Below are positions 1 to 11,477 of a stretch of DNA of 64,000 nt, piece by piece. Made by a program: the position numbers and the translations under genes. The notes beneath the pieces are model-generated. The model did no database searches, was not told where the DNA came from, and saw nothing but the letters and a program-made list of their open reading frames with translations. The DNA is from Cytidiella melzeri (taxonomy: Eukaryota; Basidiomycota; Agaricomycetes; Polyporales; Irpicaceae): assembly GCA_022592445.1 (NCBI GenBank), contig JABYQR010000110.1, positions 55,683 through 119,682 on the forward strand. The letters run 5' to 3'. The first letter of the stretch is position 1; every line of letters starts with the position of its first letter.

Positions 1-779
1 GTGTTTTTTGACAGGGGTTTTTCTTTCTTTCTTCTCAGCCTGCAGGGCGTTTCGTTCGCGCTGTGCCACGTGTATGCTCCAGCGACGCGTTCAGTGTCTA
101 TCCCAGCCCCTGTATATTGTGAGTTGCTGTTGTGAATCAGATGACAGTATCGCTATAGCCAGTTCACGTGTACGCAAACTATTAGATGCCGACGTGAGTG
201 ACAACGCCGCATTATATGTTTTTCTTACCGCTAATGAAAGGAATACTTGTCCCATTCAGAAACTATGCACTCATGCCGCGTATCAATTCAAATCTCAAGA
301 TGGACTTGCAGACTACGACGACTCAAGCTCAGGCATTGGAACACATGACGACGCGCCGTTCAATCTCCAAGCATGGCAAGAACGACTGAAGCCTGCACAT
401 GGTGCGGTCAGAGATAAGATGTATTTCATTTAGGCAGGAAAAACGCAGGCCTGGATTTATTTCTCTATCGATATAGGAGGCACAGTGTTTTTCCTTGATG
501 TACCATAGCTATCCTCGATCCAGCATGTTGTGGATGAGGCACATCACAGTACTTTGGATGGCTGTATTGGTAGCTTTGTTGAAGTCAATGTCGCTCAACT
601 TGCTTCTTTGACACGTGTTCTGTGCGATATCACATAGTTCAGTGTCAGTTATGTCAGTCTTATAGTTTAGGACTGACAAGATTACTATTCCTCCCCCATG
701 ACATCAATTCATTCAGAGTACCTACCTTTGAAAATGAAAATGAACACAACGTGAAAAATCCACGCAGAGAAATCTCGTA
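1..779. other. Left-edge stretch, possible 3' exons of an unidentified plus-strand gene
   Basis: A pyrimidine-rich tract ending in a good acceptor (about 15-38), a donor-like GTGAGT at about 119, an acceptor near 160, another GTGAGT near 195 and an acceptor near 239 could be the last small exons of a gene that begins left of the window. The frame cannot be fixed, and no product is recognised. From about 430 to 779 I see no gene. Confidence 0.25.
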
Positions 780-868
780 TGCATTAAGGGGGAATCGAAC
801 CCCCGGCGGGTCGACGGATGCAACCGTTCGAATGGCAACGACCCAGGTTACCACTACCCCATTAATGC
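780..868 (-). tRNA. tRNA-Gly (GCC) with an 18-nt intron
   Basis: Read on the minus strand, a 7-bp acceptor stem (GCATTAA/TTAATGC) closes a D arm with loop TAGTGGTAA, a 5-bp anticodon stem (GGTCG/CGACC), a 4-nt variable loop and a perfect GGGGG-TTCGATT-CCCCC T arm. The discriminator base is A. The anticodon loop reads TT-GCC-A, giving glycine. An 18-nt insertion follows position 37, the standard site for nuclear tRNA introns. Without it the molecule is 71 nt, a normal length for tRNA-Gly. It would be transcribed by RNA polymerase III from its internal A and B boxes. Confidence 0.88.
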
Positions 869-1189
869 TTGGAGATCTTGAGCAACGAGCCGGGATGATT
901 CGCATGTCCAAGTATACCGTGTTCGCGTACTGTTGAACGGGCTCCCAGTCTCATTTCTATTCATCTTGTCATCGACACAGTGGGTCCTCAACCAAGATGA
1001 AGGACTCGCTGAGATGAAAATTTGCGCCAAGAGTTTTCATTGTCCTGGTCACAGATCCACCGTTTAAGTACACATAGCATAGTGAATGACACATTATACG
1101 CGTAGATACCCAAGTCTCATAATCAAAACTTGTTTTTACCTGTGTGTTGCACAGGTAATTGATGCGTTGCAAGCAAGAACAAATGGTCA
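869..1189. other. Intergenic, no gene seen
   Basis: This stretch lies between the tRNA gene, which reads away from it, and the 3' end of the M50B-like gene. It probably holds that gene's 3' UTR. No coding frame or RNA fold was recognised. Confidence 0.5.
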
Positions 1190-2766
1190 CTACATGTTAC
1201 CTACCACAGCCGCAAATAGAGCAGAGCATATTGTAAACAGCAGACTGCAGGAGAGACTCGGGGCAGCACTATGCGAACCAGGTACAGGGAGAAAATGCCG
1301 CGAGTCGGAAGCCTGCTGTGCGGAGGATTCCTGTGACCCAAAGAACGAGCTCAGCGAGAGACAGTGCGAACAGATGAATGGTAAGTAGAACTGACCTTGA
1401 AAGTTACAATCCCGACGATGATTGCTGCAGCGAAGAATACAATAGCTTGGAGGAGCCAGATGACTCCCCAGACTAGCGATATTGGGTCAGCTGAGAGAAT
1501 GAAACGGGCGAGCAAGACTGTTTACCCTGGGAGGGACAACATCCGCAGATGTCGGCAAACGAACTTGCATCTGACCCGTTCACCTTGCGCGAAATGGTAT
1601 CATCTGCAGCGTTGCTTGGATGAGCAAATCGCAAGAGCAATGAAGTTTCGCTACACCTCACCTATGACGTCCCATAGTACGTACATATCAGACATGACGC
1701 CTATAAATAGTATCTAGGGCGACGACTCAATGCAATGCAAAGTAGAAATAACAATGAAATGGTCCTTACAAAATATCTCAAAGCAACTCCTCCTCCCACG
1801 AACCAAAAGAGGACAATCAAACCCGACATGCCCAGGATAAGAATCCATGTTCTACCCAAAGATTAGCGAGAGATCGTTGTGCAACGCAGCTATTGTAAAC
1901 TCACAGTATCTCTCGCCTTGCCCACCAGAGAAAGAATAAGAAGAACACGGCAAGAACTAAACATGCGATCTTGCTGGCGTTTGTGTCGAAGCCACACACG
2001 ATGAGCGCAGCGCCGATCAAGCCTGAACCAAGGTATCCAGCAGGGAGCGTTAGCCAGGGAATACCTCCTGACATGTGCGTCGCTCCGCCCTCATCGGCTT
2101 TAGTTAAATATGAATTATCGTGCTCGCCACAGTGAGTGCTTCACACTCACGGTCGATCTCAATAGAATGAATAGTCGCACAGGTGAGGACTGAGACGCGG
2201 GGTCAATGGCTCCATCTCGGCTGGGCTAGCATGCGAACGAAGGATGCTCACCACCGACTAGTGCATGACTCATCTGAGACAGATTCACAAACCGTCAGCC
2301 ACTGTGTCCAAGCCTAGTGAAGGGGGGATTACCTCATGGAACCCCACTGTCAAAAGTCTGTTCGAGAACGACTTCGGTAAGTTTCACAGTCCCCGCAGCG
2401 GTTGCGGAACTCACTTGAAGGGATACACTACGGTTGCGGGCACCCGAGAAGAATATACAGTGAGCCTCGCTCGAGCTATCGCACACGGAGATTACTGAAC
2501 TCACGTATCAGCGTCAGGTACGGAAGATGCCTGCAAATGGTGATCAGTCATTGCACAAACAGTATACAGCGAGCTAGTAAGACATACCACAGAAGAGCTA
2601 TAACGACAATATAACACGCCGCCACTATGAGCGTCGTTCTCTGGGTGTCATTTGGCGTGAGCTGTTCCCGTGCATTTCGTGCAACAAGATACACAGGGTG
2701 GTTCGAAAATGAGCTATCTGTGACTTGGGGGTAGTACCCTGCAGATGAGTGGTCGTAAACAGGCAT
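1190..2766 (-). CDS. M50B-like membrane zinc metallopeptidase
   Basis: A gene of about ten short exons encoding a polytopic membrane protein of the fungal peptidase M50B-like family. In order I see: an N-terminal membrane segment after PNDTQRTT, a VYPFK exon, GFHE spliced to MSHALVG so that the zinc-binding HExxH motif (HEMSH) spans an intron near 2270-2330, then EIDPDEGG...GGIPWLTLPAGYLGS, NASKIACLVLAVFFLF, ILFIGVMSDMYVLWDVIDD, and the conserved SDASSFADICGCCPSQVWGVIW followed by a last membrane segment. The start ATG is at 2764-2766. Family members are thought to act on or within membranes; the substrate is unknown. The family usually ends soon after DSxHFLP. Here the frame runs about 30 codons further to 1190, so the last intron or the stop may be wrong. 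Confidence 0.8.
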
Positions 2767-3181
2767 TCAAGGTCTTCGCGAGAGTTGTGAGTAAGACGGA
2801 GGCGGTGGTACATGGAAGAGTAGCACAGGTCCGCAAAGCGAGGCTCTTGGGGTTCGGGACGTCAAGCACTGAACTGGCCCAACCAGGGAATCTCATCAAC
2901 TCGGCGTTGCGCGCCTCTGCAGCGTCATGCGCAGCCACACGCCTACAATACCGGTTCAAAGTGACTTAGAAATGATATACCAGTCATGAAATACGTAGAT
3001 TCGTGATTACGATAGTAGGATACAGACGAGTACAGAAGAGCGTGCAATGAGACCGAGAACGTATGCAGACAAAACAACAGCAACATGAGCAATCCAAGGC
3101 GTAACAGACACAAAGAGGATAATGATAGAGGCGAAGGCGAAGAGGAGACAAGGAGGAAAGCAGACCAAACACATAGTGATT
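2767..3181. other. Intergenic between the M50B-like gene and eEF3
   Basis: It should contain the promoter of the M50B-like gene and the 3' UTR of eEF3, which both read leftward. Open frames here look like chance. No other feature was recognised. Confidence 0.45.
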
Positions 3182-6100
3182 TTAGAGCTCCTCGTCAGTG
3201 AACACCTCCTCACCACGCTTCCTCCGGGCGATGCGGTCCTTCTTAGCCTTGCGCTGCTCAGCCGCAGTGAGCTTCTTCTTCTTGTTGACCTCGATCTTGT
3301 TACCCATAGCATCGTACTGATCCTCTTCCTCACCCGCCTTCTTGTCGATGCGGGCACCAGAACCTTGGCCCTCAACCCAGTTGTGGCCGGACGCCTCCAG
3401 ACGACCGTCGCGCATGGCCCAAACTTCCTTGCAAAGAGACTCGGAGAAGTCACGGTTGTGCGTGATGACGAGCACACCACCCTCGAACTCTTTGAGCGCC
3501 TTGATGAGAGCAGCGAGCGACTCACGATCGAGGTAGTCTGAAAAGATATTTGTCAGCTTACTAGTTCAAACAGTATCAAGACGGCGCAAACGCACTGGTG
3601 GGCTCATCCAAGCACATGATGTGAGGACGACGCCATGTCGCGGCACCGAGGACAACCTTGACCTTTTGACCACCGGAGAGACCACGCATGGTGTTATGCG
3701 ACACAAACTCGGACTCGAGACCGAAGTCAGCGAAATGCTTCTCAATCTCGCGACGAACGAGTGGACGCATGAGTCCGAGACGCTGCGCCTCACGGGTATC
3801 GACCTCAAGAACCTTCTTCTCAAAGCCACGCTTGAGGAGCTCATCACGAGCGATCCAGATGTTCTCGGAGGACGACATGTTCTTGAAGGAGACCTCGTAC
3901 TCGTACGACTGCTTCAGCTTCTTGCGGCTCAAGATCTCGTCGATGATGCGCTTCGTGCCCTCGTGGACGTAGACGGAGCCCTCCTTCATCTTCTGCTGCT
4001 CCTCCTCGGTAATCTGGCGCGACTCCTTCATCATCTCCTCGAGATCCTCACCAGTCTGGTAACGCCACAACATGTACTCGAGAGGAGTTTTGTCGAGGTG
4101 CTGATCAATGTGGTGGAAGGCATGCTGGGCAACGTAACCGATGACAAGGTTGGGGTGTTTCCAGACCTCACCACCGCAATTGGGCTCGGTGTCGCCGATG
4201 AGAAGCTTGACGAGAGTAGACTTTCCAGATCCGTTGGGACCGAGGACAGCAACACGGGAAGAGAGAGAGACTTGGAGGGTGATATCATAGAGCTGCTGCA
4301 CAGTCTGAGTGGGGTACTTGAAGCCGACCTTTCGCATCTTGATCAATGACTTCTCCTTGGTCTTGACTCCGTCAAGGAGCGTCGGATCAGGGATCTTGAA
4401 CATGTAGTCCTCAGCAGCCTCAAGGGTGTAGTAGGAACGGGCCTCGGGAACCTGCTTCATGAACGCCTCGAGGTTACCCTTGTAGCGGCGCAGCTTGAAG
4501 CGGTTAAGGTGAAGGACATCCGTGATGGTGTTGTTTAAGAAGCCGGAGTCGTGCGAGACAATGATGGAAGTGCATGTAGTGAGAGACGTGAGGTAGCTCT
4601 CCAGCCATGCGACGTTGACGACGTCCAAGTGATTCGTGGGCTCATCGAGCAGGAGGATATCAGCCTTGAACAGCATGGCACGAGCCAACGCGAGCTTCAT
4701 CTTCCAACCACCAGAAAGACTTCCGATAGCCTGCTTCTGCCTCTCGTCATCGAAGCCAACCGAGGCCAACGTTTCAGTGATCTCCTCGGTGTTCGCCTGA
4801 ATACGCTTGTCAGAACAGATGAAATCGAGAACAGAGGTGTCAGCCTCAGTTCCATCGATGTCGTGCTCGACGTAGAAGGTGCGGACTTCATCGGGAGATG
4901 GGAAGCCCTCAACCTGGCCGTTGGTAATGGCACGCATCAGGGTTGACTTTCCGGTACCGTTCCTACCACAAAGACCGTAACGGTGACCACGCTTGAGACG
5001 CAGAGTTGCCGTGTTGAGCAAAATCTTTGCACCATAAGCCAAAGAGAACTGGCAGTTGCAAAGGTCCTCGCCCTCCTCTTCGTCATCGGCGACGGCGTGA
5101 TCCTCCTCTCCAATGGTGGCAGACTTGACGACCCACTCGTTGACGATGGTGAGCGGATCGGGGCTAGTCGTGAGGTACTTGATGTACGGAATGAGCAATT
5201 GCCATTGCGTGGTATCAAACTCCTTAGCGTTGACGAGGTTGACGGCAAGGTTCGAAGCGTAGATGGTCTCGAGGTTGGCCACGGAGGGAACGGGGTTCGC
5301 GCCAGCCTTCTTGTAGATCGCGATAAGTGAGTGGGCGAGCTGCTTCTCGTCGGCGAACTTCAGGGGAGGAAGATCGGTACCGTCTCCGTGTGGCACCTCA
5401 CCGACCTGACGGAGGGTGGCGATGGCACGACCAACGACACTGCGAGCCTCTGGGTCACCGATGGTTGTCTCCACCTTGATGAGACCGGGAAGCAACTTGG
5501 GGATGAAAGGACGGACGGTGACAGGGGAGTCGACGAGCTTGGCCATGTTGTCAACGATGCTGTGATACAATTGAAACCGCGCGCTCATCACGGCGAACAA
5601 TAATGAAGGACTTACACAGCAACCTTGCGCTTAGTAGCAGTCAGCTTCTCAGAAAGTCCACGAGAAAGCAGAGGCACCATGAGGGAAAGGGTAGGAGAAT
5701 CTACTTCCGAAACGAATGTGGTGGCCGAGAGGAGTCCAATAGTAGGAACGACCTTCTCGACCGGGTTAATCAAAGAGTCGATGAGAGCAGGAATGAAGCG
5801 TTCGATATCCTTGTTCGAAATCAATGCGGTGGCCTTTTCGAGTGTAACGCGTGCCGCCTTCTTCACGTCAGCCTTGGTGTCCCAGATGGCCTCAGCGAGG
5901 ATGGGGACAATTTCGGGGGTAAGACGGGCGATCTGAGCGGGAGCAGTGGCAATGAGCTGGTTGAGAACCGTCAACGAGCCTGTCTTGATCTGCCACTTGC
6001 CGGCCGTCTTGATTTCGTGGAGAAGGGCGGGGAGCACAAGTGCAGCAGCCCACTTGTTCATGTTGACAACATACTGCTGGACGGCGTCAATAGCCGCTGT

Positions 6101-6487
6101 CCTGACAGCGGGCATCTTATCGGCGAAGGCCTCAAGCAAGCTAGCGTAGATACCGTCATTGATGAAAATAGGCTCAAGAGCCTTGACGGCGGGCGACTTT
6201 ACGATGACGGTGATGGCAGCAGCAGCTCCCTCACGAGTCGCGGGCGACTTCTTGTCAGCGAGCGCCTTGACGACGGCATCAGCGAAGTTGAGGGTCTGGA
6301 AGGCCTTGGGACCATCCTTTTCGGCGATGGCAGCGAGCTGAGCAGCTGCGGCCTCACGGGTGGCCTTGTCAGCGACAAACAGACCGGTGATGTCGAATTG
6401 ACCCTCAGCAGGGGCGACAGCAGCCTTGAGAGAAGCGGGAGAGGGCGTAGCAGGAGCAGCAGCAGCGGTAACAGCGGGCATCTGCAT
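3182..6487 (-). CDS. TEF3: Translation elongation factor 3 (eEF3)
   Basis: Fungal ABC-type ATPase that helps release E-site tRNA and lets aminoacyl-tRNA enter during elongation. There are three exons: 5616-6487, 3596-5559 and 3182-3537. Both introns have GT...AG ends and join in frame. The N-terminal exon is the HEAT-repeat region. The second carries both ABC domains: GRNGTGKST and LSGGWK with [10 protein letters not shown] in the first, GPNGSGKST and LSGGQK with LDEPTNYLD in the second. The second DEPTNYLD is split by intron 2. Between them is the usual eEF3 insert. The C-terminus is the expected lysine-rich tail ([17 protein letters not shown]). Total length is about 1,060 residues, normal for the family. 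ATG at 6485-6487 has a second in-frame ATG two codons later. Confidence 0.97.
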
Positions 6488-7240
6488 GATTCGATTGGGA
6501 CATTAGACCTTGTGTAACGAAAACGACAGGGTGTTTGTAGGGGGAACTCACTCTGATCGGTATACTGGTTTATGAAACTACTTGTTTTTGCGGTATGCGT
6601 AGGACAGGAAAAGGCCGTGCAAAGACGAACAAGTTATCGGAACACTCTATTCTAAATGGCCGGAGCCTGTGGTGAAGTCGAGTAAGCGAGTGCACTGGAC
6701 GATGCTCGAGACCAACGCGGAAAACAAAGACTACACACCTTCTAGGGGTACAGAAAAAGAAAAGAAAGAGTGGGGAGGTGAGGTGCTAAAACGATCTGCT
6801 CACTCTTATATACAACGCTAAGCTCCAGTGTCGGACTCTGAAAAATTGAGGGGTCCCACACGTGCCGATGAACCTATATCTTGGCGTCTATCAACATGGA
6901 TGGCGCCGCGCCAATTCTCAGGCTGTGTCTGGTTCTCCAGACCATCCTCGGTCCTGCCAGTGACTGTGGAACAGCCTCAGCCTGGCAGACACGGGGAATG
7001 AGCGTTACCCCGCACTCAACGCACAGTCTCTACATTTCGTTGTGGGCGAGACACGACGGGGACTACTAGCCCATGCTATACCCGAGGAGGTGGACAGCTG
7101 ACCAGTGCCACCGGAATCGGCTGTATCATTTCGCCCTGCCGACAATACCGCTACACTGACAGAGCAACACGCAGTAGACATGGTGGCACTGAATGAATCT
7201 TCCCTTCCTGCTCCATAAGCATCCGTCTGTCATCCGAACT
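6488..7240. other. eEF3 upstream region with a likely 5'-UTR intron
   Basis: Just upstream of the eEF3 ATG, minus-strand GTGAGT at 6546-6551 and an acceptor at 6509-6510 define a likely 43-nt 5'-UTR intron with a branch-like CGTTAC before the acceptor. An ATG at 6501-6503 lies between this acceptor and the main ATG, out of frame (see findings). The rest holds the eEF3 promoter and the 3' UTR of the V-ATPase gene. No further gene was seen. Confidence 0.5.
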
Positions 7241-10200
7241 TTACGACCCTTCCTCGTTCAGTCGCGCGAAGCTGAGGGGCGAAAATTGCTAAATATGGCC
7301 GGTGAGAGAGATAGAACGCGGAGTCAGCATGATGGAAAAGGCGGTGCAGGCGTGCACGGATTATGCATGGATTGGTACGTACATAGCCTCCAGCTTCGTA
7401 GTGCTTGCTGTTTGCCTCGACCCAATGCAGACGCAGTGCGTGCAGGAACGCGGAGAGACCCTATAGAGTGCAAAAGTTCATATCAACGCGAACTCTACTT
7501 TAATCACCGGATCCCATTCAGTCCAAGAAACACGACTCACCTCCATGATACATAGAATGAAAACGGTGAGGGTGAACCACATCGCGCCGACCACAACCAA
7601 GGCAATGATACCAACTATGCCAGACATGCCGAGCACTTCAGCCATGGTCATGTCCCACAAGACCTCCGACAACTGAGCGTGCGCGAGCGACAACGCCCAC
7701 AGACGGAGGTAAGAAGCGGTGTGCGAGATGCATCCGAGGCAAAACTCAATGGTGTGGATGATTTGATGGATCACAACCTCTCCGAAGTCGTGGTGTTCCT
7801 ATCGATCAGCAGGACAAAACGAGGGACACATGATTAGCTGCTTCTGCTTCTGTAGGAGAAACACGAGACAACGTACATGTTCTTCATCCGAGTCCGCGAC
7901 AGCTCGTCCATTGCCTTCTTCTTCGCCTTCCAGCTGCTCATCCGTAGGGTGTCCGCCGGAATCCTCTCCGTCGAGGCCAATGTAGCCCTGGCGCTGAATC
8001 TTCTTCATCTCCTGGTACTGCAAGTACGGTTTGGCGATGAGTAGTACAGGAACACATGTCATCGCTATCATCAATAATATCATCTGCACAGTACCCTGCC
8101 CAGGATACAGCTGCATGTCCGGATCGATCGCGCCTGGCGAAAGAAACATGGAGATCAACATGTTCAGGAGGGATGGTGGGGCAGTCGACGAAGTCTCCCA
8201 GTTGACGGTCCACTTGTACAAGATGCAAACCACGAGGTAGCCAAAGATGGACTGGAGAAAGAGCATGCTTGGTATGAAATTGGTCCAGATGTCGGAACGG
8301 CGGTTGAAACGAATGTGGTTAGGCACCTGCAAGCAGAGTGCGAATGTCATCTGATACGCAAGACACTACGGTCAGCTCAAGACATAGGGTAGGCTTGAAG
8401 TACATACGTGCACAACTCCAAGAACGATGGACATCTTCATCTTGTACGAATTCGTAAAGATAATCTGGTTCTCCGCCACACGCCAAGCAGGATCGAGACC
8501 GAAGATGTAAGTACCTCCATTCGACACTCCAGAAACTGTTTCATTCCCTCGCGGCTCTGGGAAGTCCCACCCGGAGCTGAATAAGTGGAGCGACTTCGAA
8601 AAGATGTCGTTGTAGATGAGCCCAGTGTAGACAGAGAAGATGCCCATGAGAAGGATGATGTAGCGGCCACTGCAAGGATGTCAATAACAGGTACGGCACA
8701 AACGGGTGTATGATGTTCTCACTAGAAGAAAGTGCCGATGATTTCTCCCAAATCCGCCTTGCCTAACTGCCTCTCCCGCAGAATCATGATGAGAGCAGTC
8801 AGGAAGAGAATCATGCCATGACCAACGTCGCCAAACATGACTGCGAATAAGAACGGGAAAGTGATAACAGCGAAGAGACCAGGGTTAACTTCTTGGTATG
8901 ATGCGATACCGTAGCTGTCCATGATAGTTTGGAAGCCCTCTGTGAACTTATTCGTGCGATGGAATGTCGGAGGCGTCTTCTTCGTCGGCAGCTCACGCAA
9001 AATCGGAGGGACATTCGTGCCTGACTCCTCCTGCACACACCGTCAGACGAGTTACGTTCGAATCATAACTTCTAACACATACCGTTGCGTGACGCAGGGC
9101 AACTTGGATGTTGGGAATATCTCTGGTGGGGCACCAGCCTTCAGCAATGAGTGTCTTGCGTCTCACGTCATAATTGAGCAAATTCAATGTCTCATAGATC
9201 GCTTTCTCCTTCTGCACGACATCCTGCCAGCTTGCGAGGCTCTCACCAATTGTGACGAGCTCCATGCGTCTGGTGTTACCCGTGTTGTAAAGAACGACTT
9301 GCAGGTCCTCAAGTCTCGCAGTCACTTCCCGCAGCGAATCCGCACGCTTGTCCGCGTTTGAGTCTATGGGATACACTGTAGCACCCATAGACTCCGCCAC
9401 TTTCTGGATCTTCGCCAGCAAAGTATCACCATGAGCAAAGATGATAAAAACATTCTTCCTCGTCTCAGCACCAGTCGCAGGGTCGACAAACGGCTCCTGG
9501 ATGTCCGTGTGATTCATGTACAGGTTTCCGCGCAGCACACGCCAAAGCACGCGTTCGAATGTGGGGAGCCGCGCGCGGTCGATGGTGCCAGCAACGAACC
9601 TAGCAACCAGATGTGGGCCAATATTCCAACAAGGAAGATACACACATACTCAAGGTCAAACTGCACAGCACCGGAGTATTGAGCCTCTCGGTCGTCGTGC
9701 TGCAAGAGAGGTGCAGAGCTATCGTCGAATGACGTTCTGATCTCCCTTTCCGCGCCCGCAGCCTTCATCAGTTGAGCAGAACGTTCTCGACGACCTATGG
9801 ACAATGGAAGACTCACTCGGTCAAAAAATACCGCAGTCTCGCGTAAAACATGTCGTGCCTCCACCAGCTCCTTCATACGATCGCTGAGAACCTGGTAGTT
9901 TTCGTTCATGCGGACCAGACGAGACTCGTGATCGGTGAGCTTGGTATCGAGTTCGTCCAGCGTTTGCGCAGCGCGAGGTCCGACTGTGACCAGAGGCAAA
10001 GAGTCATAAAGAGCACGAATGGGAATGTGATCTCTTTCTTTCTCGATTTGTGTGGTGAAGTACCGGACTCGACGGGCCATCTCGTCAATGCGACCAATCT
10101 CTCCAACAAACGAACGTTGGAACGGGTTCACCTCAGGGTTCAACTATGGAGCTCGGTGAGCGACATCGTATCAGGTACGTTTCAAGAGCCATTTACGCAC

Positions 10201-10383
10201 GTCTTTGAACTGAACATCTCCCAGCTCTCCTAATTCTGCAATGGTATCATGAGCGACCTCTCTCGGTACGATGAGCTGTACCAGGCTCATCGTCTCCGAA
10301 CCTAGCACTCAAAAGTCAGTATATTGTTCAGTAAATATCTAGAAACAACACTCACGAAATAGTGTGGGATATTCGTCCCCCAT
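7241..10383 (-). CDS. VPH1: V-type proton ATPase subunit a
   Basis: Membrane subunit of the V-ATPase V0 sector, forming the proton half-channels that acidify vacuole, Golgi or endosome. ATG at 10381-10383 starts [10 protein letters not shown], followed by about ten further exons. The N-terminal cytosolic half shows [28 protein letters not shown] and [11 protein letters not shown]. The membrane half shows [22 protein letters not shown] and [26 protein letters not shown], which contains the arginine needed for proton transfer. The end was recovered from two small exons, 7383-7460 ([15 protein letters not shown]) and 7241-7288 ([11 protein letters not shown], then TAA), matching the family C-terminus. 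The 9763-9816 intron is 54 nt and free of stops. Only one paralogue is present, so Vph1 and Stv1 roles cannot be told apart. Confidence 0.95.
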
Positions 10384-11477
10384 TTCGATGGATGGTCTGT
10401 ATTTGTGAAGTAAATGTGTCGTTAACCTTGGAAGTGCTGCACTGCACCAGAAGAGGTGACGCCGCGCGCAGGTCCCGATGCCGGCCGGAGTCGGTCTTTT
10501 TCGGCGAGATTTCGGCGCTGGCGTGATCAGCCGAATTAGGAAGTCACATAGGTTGAACGCAAGCCCCTAGGCCTTCGACTCGGAACTAAACCTTGCAGCG
10601 CTACTACTAGTATACACGACAGAAGCCCATAAGAAATAACAATATCCAAAACATAGACATTCTTTCAATCCTAACACCGCCCCTGTTTTACCGTGACTCG
10701 GAGATACTACTACGACTACTACTACTCCTCAAACCAGCAGGGCTCAGCAGGCTTGGAAGGTACGCGCCCCTGTAGGAGAGCCATCTCATGACTGGCTTAT
10801 AGGGAAGCCAAGCCGGTTTAGCATCCGAAATTGCAGGTTCGGGTGCAAAAAACGCACATGGACGCCGCAGTGGCCAGCTACAAACGTTGAGTTGCCTGTT
10901 GTGGTAAGTTGTGTAAGTACTAACGATGCTAACTCTAACTGAGCAAGGGCATTAAAATACGTCCGTCCCGACTACTCTAGTAATAGACTTCACTGTCTCC
11001 ACAACGTGGCTACCCTCGAAACTCCAATCGATTGTGTGAGCGATCTAGCCTTGGGTTGCAACAATGAACGCCAGGAAGCTTCAGGGGTATCGGCGCGTGA
11101 GGTAGATTCCGCCGAAAGGAATTGCTACAAAACCAATCATATTCCTCGTATCTGCTGTGGCAGCTGCGTAACATATTTGTACGATTATAAGGATGGTTCA
11201 GGTACAGGTGAGATCATTCGTATCGCAAAGTACCTCTATCGCCCCTATTGTAACGGTCAATCCCCCCCACCAAAGAAATGTGAAACTCCCGCCGATGAAA
11301 GTGAAAAGCTAATGGATACAATTGAGTCGTTGGAATAGTCAATAATTTAGGGGATGCGTCAATGATTATCCCTGCCGCAAGTATGGTGAAAAGAATTATA
11401 AATGAAAGTAGAGAGCAGAGTGCGTCGCCATCGCAGATTCAGTCTTGCCCGCGTCCTGTGCTGCGTATCGTGTTAAT
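10384..11477. other. Intergenic upstream of V-ATPase subunit a
   Basis: This holds the V-ATPase promoter side and the 3' flank of the Zn2Cys6 gene. A 110-codon plus frame at 11006-11338 starts with GTG, has no ATG and resembles nothing I know, so I do not call it. A short ACTACTACTACT run lies near 10708-10725. Confidence 0.4.

Noticed and set aside
3122..6517. Long plus-strand frames opposite eEF3
   Set aside because: They are antisense shadows of a highly codon-biased gene.
11006..11338. 110-codon plus-strand frame with Cys-rich middle
   Set aside because: Its first codon is GTG and no ATG start or splice-linked exon was found; no family resemblance.
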